A stretch of DNA of 62,529 bases from Gonapodya prolifera JEL478 (Eukaryota > Monoblepharomycota > Monoblepharidomycetes > Monoblepharidales > Gonapodyaceae). Shown in pieces: positions 1-9,782 of the stretch (position 1 is the first letter of the stretch; every line of letters starts with the position of its first letter). The stretch covers positions 1 to 62,529 of the forward strand of contig KQ965883.1 of NCBI GenBank assembly GCA_001574975.1. The letters run 5' to 3'. Below the pieces are notes generated by a model. That model was not told the DNA's origin. It worked only from the letters and a program-made list of their open reading frames with translations, and made no database searches. The translations under genes and the position numbers were made by a program.

Positions 1-187
1 ATTCACTGTTCGCAAAAAAATTAATCAATATGTGGATTTTTCTAAATTTATTTTGTGTTCTAATGCCACACCCTTGCACCCATGAACAATTATCCATAAC
101 CTTCAAAATAAAGTTGAAGGAAAATTTTTAATCTTTTGGAAATGCAAATTCGTATATGGGATATCCAAAATTGTAATTTCATGCACT

Positions 188-231
188 GGGGGTACCTGGC
201 TCCAGGGTGGGGGTAGCTCTCTGGGTGGGGG
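188..231 (+). repeat. G-run array, possible G-quadruplex
   Basis: Five G-runs of 5, 3, 5, 3 and 5 guanines lie within 44 bases at 188-192, 205-207, 209-213, 223-225 and 227-231. The pattern fits a G-quadruplex-capable strand, and a 16-18 base unit of the form GG-GTGGGGGTA-CT appears roughly repeated. The surrounding 340 bases are AT-rich with no coding signal that I can recognise. The function is unknown and folding is only inferred. Confidence 0.5.
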
Positions 232-385
232 TATGTAAAATATGCGACAAGGATCAGGTGTATTTGTGTTGGGATCTCCCCAGCCTTGGGTTCCCATAGA
301 ATAGACTACAATACTTATAATATAACACACATTGTTCCATCACAAGATAATGTGTCTGAGTGATTCCCACTTGTCATTAGAGTAC

Positions 386-708
386 CTGTCACCATATTGT
401 AGCTTCATTTGCTTGATAATTGTAGATTTTCCTGATCCTTTGGAACCTGAAGAATACAAGGTGCTGTATCAGACCCAATCAGCAAAAGCATTTTGACTTC
501 TGAGGCACGTCATGTCCAAATGATAGACTCTTCATTCTTTTCATATCCCCTCAAATTGAGTATGTCACAAAGAAAAGTCCTCACCTAACACCAATGCCTT
601 GAAATCTTTTTGCCGCATGAGTCTCTGTCTTTCGGCCTTCAACTCCCTCTCAATCTCCTCATTGTGCCTCTTTGCTTCTTTCTCCTCTGCACTTTCCCAC
701 CAAGGCAT
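386..708 (-). CDS. G-protein alpha-like subunit, 5' part only
   Basis: Two exons are visible (708-585 and 446-386; intron 584-447, phase 1). Exon 1 starts MPWWESAEEKEAKRHNEEIE and forms the charged N-terminal helix typical of heterotrimeric G-alpha proteins. Exon 2 carries the P-loop as GSKGSGKST followed by IIKQMKL. The G-x4-GK-S/T spacing is correct, but the usual GAGESGKST wording is not present. The switch regions and the NKxD motif are not in the window, because the gene runs off the left edge or is truncated. A further in-frame exon may lie upstream at 888-753, joined by a very short 42-bp intron. No myristoylation glycine follows the chosen Met. The alternative, an unrelated small GTPase, is less likely given the helix plus the P-loop wording. 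Confidence 0.6.
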
Positions 709-888
709 GACTCATGTACGTCTGGTTTCATGAATCGAGAATATGTGCTTACCGTGCGGACCTCGCAAGTTGGCAATGAGTGGCGTCCGCAGCAGGAGGA
801 GTTTCAGGTTTTCCTGCTCCTCCTTCGGATGCAACCACCATTTTATCGCATCACTGGCGCCACTTTCTCTCTCGGATGTGAATGACAT

Positions 889-1287
889 ATGCTCTGTATG
901 CCGTTGACGTGTACCAGAGACGCAGTACTGCGGCCTCGGTAATTTACGCAGGGGTAATCCAGTCTTCAGAGATTAGATACGGCTTTTATTTCACACAGAA
1001 ATGTACTCGACTTTTACTTTACCTTCTTGTCTCTAATTACTCGGTGAGACGCGTTGCGATTCTGAGTGGACGCCGAATGAAAATTTTAAACCACCCATTT
1101 GCACACGCTCTCACTCGTGGGCCGCTTCACCAAAGCGCTACTCGAAAAGAATGCAAGCAGGCGCCGGCAGAAAATCGCCACAGAAATTGTAGCCAAACGA
1201 GAAGAGGGGAAGATAGTCATGGTTAGAGATGGGTGATGCTGTGGTCCCTGCTGTCGTGCTCTTCGCACCGCACGCGCGACACTTTGA
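889..1287. promoter_or_regulatory. Divergent intergenic region
   Basis: About 400 bases separate the putative G-alpha 5' end from the kinesin start, with the genes transcribed in opposite directions. I see no coding signal and no clear TATA element. A bidirectional promoter is inferred from position only. Confidence 0.35.
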
Positions 1288-3490
1288 ATGGCGGACGAGT
1301 GCGTCAACGTGTGCGTGCGATGTCGCCCTTTCAACGACAGAGAGCGGGACAACGGATCCACGTGTGTGCTCAACTTCGACCTGCGCACGGGAACAGTCGC
1401 TATCCAGAATCCGAAAGCAGACGCAGACGTGAAGACGTTCTCGTTCGACTCCGCGTTCGACTGGAACGCATCCCAGGTACGTGGACGTGTCTTTGCCGTA
1501 ATCGCTTGGAAACAAGTGTCAACTTTTGCGACAGGTGGATGTCTACAATCGGACAGCCAAGAGGATCGTCGAGTCGGTGCTGAACGGCTTCAACGGGACG
1601 GTCTTCGTGTACGGGCAGACGGGGTCGGGCAAGACGTTCTCGATGCAGGGCGTGAACGGAAACCGAGAGCAGCAGGGTATCATCCCGCAGTCGTTCAACG
1701 AAATATTCTCCCACATTGCACGCACGCCCGCGAAGCAGTACCTCGTGCGCGTGTCCTACCTGGAGATATACAACGAGGAGATCCGGGACTTGCTGGTCAC
1801 CGTGCAGGGGAACAAGAAGCCCGTCAGCCTCGAACTGAAAGAAAACCCAGAAAAGGGCGTTTACGTCAAAGACCTGTCGTCCAAAATTGTCAAGTCGGTC
1901 GAAGAAATGGAGGAGCTGATGTTCACGGGGAACAGGAACCGCTCCGTGGGCGCGACGCTCATGAACGCTGTCTCCTCGCGGTCTCACTCGATATTCACCA
2001 TCAACGTTGAGTGCTGCGAGACAAACAGCAAAACCAACGAGCAGCATTTCTTTGCTGGAAAGCTGCACCTGGTGGACTTGGCCGGAAGCGAGCGGCAGAG
2101 CAAGACGGGAGCAACAGGGGACCGCCTCAAGGAAGCCAGCAAGATTAATCTGAGCTTGAGCGCGCTCGGGAACTGCATCAGCGCGCTCGTGGACGGAAAG
2201 AGCACACATGTGCCGTACCGAGACTCTAAACTCACTCGGCTGCTCCAGGATTCGCTCGGTGGCAATTCAAGGTACGTACCTCGTATTCACCGTCAGCGTC
2301 GTCCATCTAAACCCCGCCCCGCCAGGACACTCATGCTCGCCACGCTCTCCCCCGCGTCATTCAACTACGACGAAACGTTGTCAACACTGCGGTACGCGAA
2401 CCGTGCCAAGAACATCAAGAACACGCCCAAGGTGAACGAAGACCCCAAGGACGCCATGCTGCGCGAGATGCAGGACGAGATCGTCAAGCTGCGCAAGATT
2501 CTCGAGGACAGGGCCAGGGCAAAGAGCCCCGAACTCGGTGGGGCAGGCGAGGGAGCGGAAGTTCAGGTGGTCAAGAGGATTGTGACAAGGGTTGTGAAGA
2601 AGAGGAAGGACAAGAGCGGGGGAGATGCGGTGGGGCAACAACGGTCCTCGGCGGTGGACGGTGCGGGACTGGACGGGGAAGAGGACGAGTCGGACGCATC
2701 CGAAGCGGACGTGGGTGACGACGGCGTGGGCGTGTTAGAGGCTGGCGGGGCTCAGTCAACAACGGAACAACAGCTCGAGCTAGAACGGGCCTCGGCACTC
2801 TCGCTGAAAGAGAAGCTCGAAGCTCTGGAATCCAGCATGCTCGTCGGTGGTGTGAACATCTTTGAGCATATTGACCAGCAAGAACGTGCCCTCGAAGAGC
2901 GAGCCAAGGCGCTCGAGCAGGAACGGGCACGGGAGCGCGACCTAGAAGAGCAGCTCGAAAGCCGGCAAGAGGCGGCGCTTCAGATGGAGGGCCACTTCTC
3001 GACGCTGGCGGAGGAGGTGGAGGTAAAGACGCGCAAGCTCGAGAAGTTGTGGAGCAAGGTGCAGACCACCAAGCAGGAGATTGAGGAGCTGCAGGACGAG
3101 TTCCGTGCCGACCGCGAGGAGCTGCTCGATACGATTAGAGAGCTGTCACGTGAGCTGGCACTCAAGACCGCCGTCGTGGAGAACTTTGTGCCCGAGGACG
3201 AAAGACTTAAGATCGAGGCCAGAGCCATGTGGAATGGTGAGCGCGAGGTGTGGACGCTGGGGAGCTCGCAGCAGGTGTACTTCTCGGCGGGGTTCAAGAT
3301 GCGGCGGCCGGTGTCGACGCCCGGGCTGCGGAGGCCCATGACATTGGTGGCGAAGATGTTGAATAGGAAGGGCGTGGCGTCTGCGCGATATCGGCAGGAG
3401 AATCTCATCAATGTCAATTTGGAGTTGCCGGAGAACGTTGTTTGTGAGTCTGGTATGCAATCAGAACGGAGCGCGTGGCAAGACCAATAA
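1288..3490 (+). CDS. Kinesin-2 motor subunit (KIF3A/FLA10-like)
   Basis: This is a plus-end microtubule motor of the type that powers anterograde intraflagellar transport. The exons are 1288-1476, 1535-2271 and 2326-3490, which sum to 696 aa, the usual size for KIF3-type subunits. The N-terminal motor domain shows the P-loop GQTGSGKT (near residue 91), switch I NAVSSRSH and switch II DLAGSER. The neck begins with NEDPKDAMLREMQDEI, which is characteristic of kinesin-2. An acidic stretch, a long coiled coil and the conserved C-terminal block with RPVSTPGLRRP and SARYRQENL follow, as in KIF3A/KIF3B tails. The last few residues could change if a GTGAGT near 3445 is used as a donor. Kinesin-2 is lost in non-flagellated fungi, so this gene is the main reason for calling the host zoosporic. 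Confidence 0.93.
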
Positions 3491-4000
3491 AACAATGTAA
3501 TTAATTTATGAAATTAGCAGTTGCGGTGCTGCTATCAATGTATTGTGACTGGTGCCGTAGTAAATGAAACTCGCAAGTGACAACAAGGGTGATCGTCCTC
3601 CGATTTCTGGATCATGCGACGCTGCTCGATACCAGGTCCCAGACAGACCCAGACCGTTGGTTTCCTGAGTGCGGGGAAGTGGGAAAACTCGAATATTAGC
3701 CTGTGGACCCTTTTCTGGCTCGATATTGTTTCCGCGGCGCTCTTGGCAAGCAATCACACCGCAGCTGAGCTGCACACGAGGCACCGAGGAGCTCTCAGCG
3801 TTCGATTGCGAGATCTTCAATGGTTCTGAGATTGTTTTGCGTTGAGATGTGTTCTGGAAAGTTCCGAGCGGCGTTTACTGCACATTGTTGAGGACGCAAA
3901 AACCGCAGTTGTCGCGCGCTCGCACACATTAAACGAAGCGATGTCCCGTGCAGGCTAAACGAGTATTCCGTCTTTCCATTGTGATAAATGAACTCGCTTC
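3491..4000. other. Intergenic, nothing recognised
   Basis: Between the kinesin stop and the P450 remnant I find no convincing exon, RNA gene or repeat. The short open frames here have no family resemblance. Confidence 0.5.
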
Positions 4001-6148
4001 ATGACCCAAACATTCGAGAAACTACGCAACGTATCCTCCCTGCAGGAGCTCGCCGAGCTCGTCTGGCCATCGTCGATTGCAACAGCCTTTGCCGTTCTTG
4101 TTGCCACCTGGTACATTGTGTCCCTCTTCAACACATTCATCGCAAGCGGTCTCAAGGCCATTCCCGGGTCTTTCTCCGAGCTGGCAATCCCAAAGTACAA
4201 CACCTACAAGCAACTCACAGTGGGTTTGAGAGGAAGGATTACGTCGGCTCACGAAAAACACGGGTCCATCGTGAGGTACGTCGCGAGGTCTGGAGTGCGT
4301 AGCTCGGAAGACCGAGCACCACGAGTGACGGAAACCAAAGGCCGGAGGAGCGCGATAGCGCTGACCGAGGAGTCCGCCGGAGGCGATTATCCTCGAAGCG
4401 GAATGCATTCATCGCGGACCGTGTATTGCACCAAGCCGTCCGCCGGAGGCGAATTATCCCACGCCACGCATTCGTGTGTATCAAGGCCTAAGTGCGAGCA
4501 CTGACTGAGGCGAGTGTACCGCAGAGCGTGTCGTCATCGCTTGAGAGCTAGCTTCATAACTAACGAATGCTTCTTTTCACTTTCCAGAGTTGCACCGGAT
4601 AGAATCAGCATTGCCGACCCGGATATTCTCCAAGAAGTGAGTTGCTGTGGGGCGGACATGTTGAAATCACTCTCCGTTCATGTCATACAGTGAACCTGGT
4701 GCTTCTCAGCTTTTGAAGGTTACCGATATTCCCAAGCACAAGGGGACGTATCAGGCATGGAGTTCGTAAAAGTGTGTGGTGCTTGATGGGGAGAAGTATC
4801 ATTGCGAGTCAGTTGGCACATTTGAATTCTGATCATGACTTTAGGGCCGATCTGGCATTGCGCAAGGTATCGATCGTGGCGAGCACCGAAGGCTGCGCCG
4901 TGCTATTGCGCCTGCATTCTCTGTCAATTATCTTATGAACCTTGAGCCTTACCTTCTGGAGGTGTACCAAGCTTTGGAGAGGAAAATTCTTTCGGCGCCA
5001 AAAGGCAGTGATGGATAAGTTGCCGTGGACATGTTCAAGGAGATGCATGTGAGCGCATTTTTCTACTCGCAACATTTCTGGACCGATACTGAAATTTTGC
5101 ACAATGAAATTGTTGATGTGGCGCCTAAAGCACGTTGCTGGCGATGTCATGGGGATCACCGTGAGTGATCTTGGCTTTCAAATAACATCAAACCCGGCCA
5201 AAGGTCATGATGCTTCTTTGCCAGGCTTTCGGAGATAATTTCCATCTCACGGAAAACATTGATCAAAGTGTTGGCCGCTAGGACGGTGATTCCCAACTCC
5301 GCACGCGACGTTCACAGCAAACTCTTTTTCAACAAGATCAACAGCTACCGGTACAACTTGGTTTCGAGCAGCATCAGCAAGCGACGTGAGATCAATACTC
5401 GCGGTGAAGTTCACAACGACATTCTTCAGTGGATGTGAACCAAGGTGACAAAGGAATGTTTGACAACGTCGACATGACCAATGTTGCTCGCACCATGCTC
5501 AACGCCGGATCTGAAACCACCGCCAACACCATGGCTTGGACTACTTACCTCCTCGTCACGCACCCGACCGTCTTTGAAAAGTAAAAGTTCATGTTATTGA
5601 TTTTGCCTCCAAACCACTTCTGATCTCTGTAGTATGGCTCCGCGCAAATGAGTTTTACCCTGAACGCTGGCTCAGCGGTACCACCAAAGTCGTCGAGGAA
5701 GAGGTATTCCAGCTCGGAGACGATGACAACGCCCACACAAAATCTTCCAATGTACCTCGTGAATAGAATAACGGGCACTGGGGAAAACCAGTCCCTTGCA
5801 ACAAGCAAGCATTTATGCCCTTCTCTCTCGGCTCAAGGTTAGTTGATGCTATTTCGCACTTCCAGAGTCACGCAATTCAACAACCGTCCCTGTCACTATT
5901 TAGGGACTGTGTGGGGCGAAACTTTGCCTGGAACGGTGAGCTTCCTGCTTAGAATTCGCCTGGCTTTGCATCTGCTGACTTCGGAAATCCCACCCCCAGA
6001 AATGCGGATTGTTATGGGCCACATTATTCGTCGTTTCGACCTTCTTCCGGCCTTTGACACGTCAGTTGATATGTCTGCGGCATGCTACATCACATATCAC
6101 ATTGCGAGGCCAGATGGATCGCCGGTCAAGTTGCGACCTAGAGTCTGA
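4001..6148 (+). pseudogene. Cytochrome P450, decayed
   Basis: P450s are heme monooxygenases. Recognisable pieces appear in order: an N-terminal membrane anchor (4001-4275), RVAPDRISIADPDILQEV (4588 on), the C-helix region EHRRLRRAIAPAFSVNYL (about 4879), VDMFKEMH (about 5024), the I-helix oxygen-binding motif AGSETT (about 5500), a PERF-like FYPERW (about 5650), the heme loop FSLGSR-DCVGRNFAW split by an intron (about 5821-5932), and a C-terminal LRPR (6130 on). The fragments do not join in frame: a stop occurs at 5016-5018 with the sequence resuming in another frame, and another stop lies at 5436-5438. Several breaks are too close for normal introns. The heme cysteine codon survives, which suggests recent decay. 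The first intron (4276-4587) is enlarged by a GC-rich repeat. Confidence 0.8.
4290..4470 (+). repeat. GC-rich dispersed repeat, copy A
   Basis: This block of CGGAGG- and GCGGA-type words lies inside the 312-bp first intron of the P450 remnant. Its core, GACCGAGGAGTCCGCCGGAG followed by GCGA and then ATCCT, recurs almost exactly in the intron at 18782-19044. Neighbouring introns are 50-90 bp, so the repeat accounts for the extra length. Confidence 0.6.
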
Positions 6149-6274
6149 ACTCGTTTGCATTATTGGATTGTAGAAATTATTAGATCTTTCGCAATATCAA
6201 GACGAAGTAAACCTCACTTGTCTCTGTGACTTCCGCACCGCCAGATTACTAACAAATGTGGTGACCTGTTGAAA

Positions 6275-7862
6275 ATGCCACCGTTCCGAATAATCCGCAT
6301 TCTGGATGCACTCCTGGTCACGCTCACGGTCGGCCTCATGGTATTGATTCCGTTCACATCCAACGTCTACGTTTTATGGCCGTGGCTCTCGTACTACGGA
6401 TTCTCGACGTACCTGATATGGTCGGGCCCCTTCAACTGGTTCTGCTTGAACATGTGGATCAATTACATTCTCACAATGATGACCGACCCGGGGATGGTTC
6501 CGCGGTCCTGGGAGCCGTGGAAGACACGTGGCGAGAACGGGGCGGCGACGGACCAGGACCCGAGCGTGGAGAAGCATCCGCGCGCCCCGGTTTCAGAAGG
6601 TGGCGAGTCCACGCTAAGGCAGCGGGAGCAGGCGTCAGTCGCGCAAAATCAGAGGGAGGAAGGCGGGAACGAGCCCGTTGTGATGGAGTTCAAGAAGAGC
6701 ACAGCGACGCAGCGATTCTGCAACAAATGCAAGGTTTACAAGCCAGCGCGTTCGCATCATTGCAAAGAATGTAATCGCTGCGTGCTGAAAATGGACCATC
6801 ATTGTGAGCTCCCAATGCGTTATACCCAAACCGACTCGTCGCATGCCAATTCCATTTCAACACCAAGGCCCGTGGGTTGGAACTTGCGTTGGCCAATACA
6901 ACCACGGTCATTTTGTCCGTTTTGTTACGTTCGTATCCCTTGGTGCCATCTCGGACGTCTTCCTGATTGGGAAACGGGTGTACGATCTCGTTCGCTACCA
7001 AAACGCCATCGCGGAGCACCACGCCAGGACAGCAGCAATTCGCTTTGAGAGCTCGCAAATGGACTACAAACGAATGAATGCGGGGATCGACCTGTCCCTG
7101 TACGCGACGCCATACAGCACAACAATTGAACTCATCATGATGATGGCCAATATCGTCATTTTGATCATTCTATTGGCTACGGTGGGCACCCTCGCAGTAT
7201 TCCAATATCTTCAAGTTTGGAAGAACACCACTACCATTGAAACGTTCGAGACTGATCGCGTAAGCCGTATGGTTGAACGTGGGAAGATCAGCGCAAAGCA
7301 CGCGACTTTCCCCTACGACTTGGGACCTAGTGAAAATTTTGAGTCCGTACTTGGGAGTCGCGTGTGGGCATGGTGGTGGCCTCAGCCACCGGTTGGAAAT
7401 GGGTTGGACTGGAAAATCAGCCCCAAGGCGCGTAGTCTTGCAAAGAAGATGATTGATGATCAGGGAATTGAGCGACTTGTGGTCACTTGGGTGAGATTGC
7501 ATCGAGCGGGCAAGGGAATGAATTCTCGCTCACCAATCTTTCTCTTTTGCGCAAAGCCACCAGACGAGTACTACCTCGAGCATGGCTCACGTCCGACATC
7601 TGCATCCCGTGCGAGAACGCTTGCAAACGGGTCATTTGTAGGACGGGAGACGGCGGGCAGATCACGCGTCCGACGCGGGAGCGAGGGATATGTCGTGCAA
7701 GCTCCGAACTACCGACTGCAGCACACGATAGTGGGAAGAGAGGTGGAGGGAAGCGATTCAAACGATCAAGATCATTCGAGTGACCTCAATGGTGATGGGC
7801 TCGACGTTGAAGAGTGGGATGACGATGAGATGGAGGAAGACGACGAAGATAGTGAAGAGTGA
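6275..7862 (+). CDS. DHHC protein S-acyltransferase
   Basis: This is a membrane enzyme that transfers palmitate to cysteines of target proteins, usually at ER, Golgi or plasma membrane. Exons 6275-6803 and 6868-7490 are firm. A probable third exon, 7557-7862, follows a 66-bp intron that also reads through in frame, giving about 485 (or 507) aa. Two membrane segments lie near the start. The cysteine-rich domain has [27 protein letters not shown] and then PWVG-CVGQYN. The catalytic DHHC cysteine codon is split by the first intron. Two more membrane spans follow (DVFLIG region; [14 protein letters not shown]), then a cytosolic tail ending in an acidic run. The Pfa4-like group is a reasonable guess from domain order. 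The start ATG at 6275 is the first in frame. Confidence 0.9.
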
Positions 7863-8119
7863 TTGCACCATGAACTAGTTGCAGAGTAGATGGGGGAAAT
7901 ATCTGTGCAATTTATTTTCAAGTACTGCACTTCACTTCAAACTCTGTCCCTCCTTTCTGTTGATTAAACTGCCTAAACCCCTCCAAATCCGAAAATCGTT
8001 CGAGTGGCCAATACCGGATGGTTTGCAAATTGAGGCATTGACGCCGAATGTGGTGCTGAGACGAGGATAGACGATGTGTTACACCTCTTTGTTTAGATTG
8101 CAATTCCATAGCTGAATGT

Positions 8120-9214
8120 TCAGAACTCACAAGCAAAACCACTCATTCCACCCAGTGCACTGCCCACACCAGAATCTCCACCTGGTCCTCGTGGTTGCTG
8201 GTTTGTGTAAAGCATAGACGCGGATACGCCATTTCCGTTCGCATAGTTGTAGTCGGCCACTTCGCGGTCACTCGGGAAGAGGTTGATGAGCCACCCAAGG
8301 TTGGCCTTGAACTCGTACAGCGCTTCCCCGAATCCATGGGCTCCGCCAACCTGTTCCGAGTGGGACGCAATGGTCTTGCCCCATTCGGATACAGTTCCGG
8401 CGCCGAAGACTTTGCCATCCGCAACAAGGCGGGAAATCTCTGCAACGGTTTCCCGCAATGCACGCCCGAGACGATCGTAGATGGAAGTGCGGAATTCAGC
8501 GTTGCGTTCAGGGTTGTCCCACCGGGGGAGACGGTGAACCAGAGTAGTTGCGATGTGGATGTAAGACATTGAGGTTGCAGGGAATTCGTGCCGAATGTGC
8601 TCGGGGTAGCTCGCTGGATTCGTGAAGTGGAGGAGATAGTGGAGGATAGACTGTTTGAGTTCAGTGAGGACGGGGCGGACTCGGTTGAAAGAGTAGTCGG
8701 ATCGATCCTGGCCGAACTTGCTGTAAGGGAAGGCGTCGGAGAGGCGCTTCTCCAATGTTGCAAGGAGAGAGGTAGTCGACTGAATTGTGGGAAGAGGAAG
8801 CAGCGCACTGATTTGCGGCGTAAGCTGAGGGTTCGACCGGAGGAGTTGAGAAAGAATGTTGAGGAGGTCCGGCTTTTCGAGGTTCGCAAGTGTGTCGGCA
8901 AGGCTTGGTGGGACGACTGCGAGCTGTTGCTCAGCAGCAATGATTCGCTGGTGAATTTGATAGTCCGATTGCTCGTCGTCGCCCTGCACAGGGTGCTTGC
9001 GTGGTCGTTTGGTTTGTTGCAGGGTGAGGAGGGGGCGTCCAATTCCAGCAACAGGAAGGGGGAGGGAGGATGCCGGGAAATTGCGAGAACCTGCTGACGC
9101 GGAGGATGCCGATAGCTGAAGCGGGTCTGACTCGTCTACGTTGTCCATCTCATCGTCTGATTGTTTGCGCTTCCTCCCCAGGGCGGGCCCAGATGACCAA
9201 CCCCTGTCGGCCAT
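8120..9214 (-). CDS. Sts1/Cut8 nuclear proteasome tether
   Basis: The Sts1/Cut8 family anchors 26S proteasomes at the nuclear envelope and is needed for nuclear protein turnover and chromosome segregation. This single-exon reading frame gives 364 aa from the ATG at 9214. The frame is open further upstream but only through non-ATG codons. Residues about 20-100 are low complexity with basic patches (RKRKQ), which fit the disordered lysine-bearing N-terminus of Cut8. The core starts at LANLEKPDLLNILSQLL and continues with a helical bundle including SFNRVRPVLTEL, PASYPEHIRHEF and GEALYEFKANLGWLINLFPS, all typical of Cut8. It faces zuotin across 568 bp of shared upstream sequence. Confidence 0.88.
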   Translation of the reverse strand: MADRGWSSGPALGRKRKQSDDEMDNVDESDPLQLSASSASAGSRNFPASSLPLPVAGIGRPLLTLQQTKRPRKHPVQGDDEQSDYQIHQRIIAAEQQLAVVPPSLADTLANLEKPDLLNILSQLLRSNPQLTPQISALLPLPTIQSTTSLLATLEKRLSDAFPYSKFGQDRSDYSFNRVRPVLTELKQSILHYLLHFTNPASYPEHIRHEFPATSMSYIHIATTLVHRLPRWDNPERNAEFRTSIYDRLGRALRETVAEISRLVADGKVFGAGTVSEWGKTIASHSEQVGGAHGFGEALYEFKANLGWLINLFPSDREVADYNYANGNGVSASMLYTNQQPRGPGGDSGVGSALGGMSGFACEF

Positions 9215-9782
9215 GGTGAATATAGCAAAGCGAGCGACTTGATGGCGACGGTTTAGACGCTCGGGCGCGTGTAAGGGTGAGCTCGGCGGGTTTGCTTCTT
9301 CGGTGGCCTTGTCGAAAAGGAAACTGGCGCCTGCAGGTGGAGTCAGATGATGGCTCGGCGGTAGTCTCAAAAAGCGTACCCCTTTGGAGACTCTGAGACG
9401 CTGAGTGGCTGCAGTGGGAGTTTTGGTGGGGTGGTCACGAGAATTGCCTGGAAAATGTGCCCCACTCCCAAGCCTCCATGCCCGGCGCGCCCCCGGCAGA
9501 ACTGCGGACTCCATCAAGCTCTCTCACTTTCTTTTTTTGGCAATCACAACCAATCTTTCTTTCATCCCATTTGACTTTGATGACAAGCAGAATTTTACTT
9601 TTAATTTTTGTTTCCTCGAAACCAAACGGAAACCTTGGTAGTATTGACCATATGAAACGAGTAATTTCGTTCTTTGAAGCCATGTTCTCCCGGGAAATCA
9701 CCTCTTGTCTGGTACAAATTTATGTGACAAATTTTGTTTAGTTTTCTCCAAAGCGCAATGGCACGAGTGATCGCAACATATA

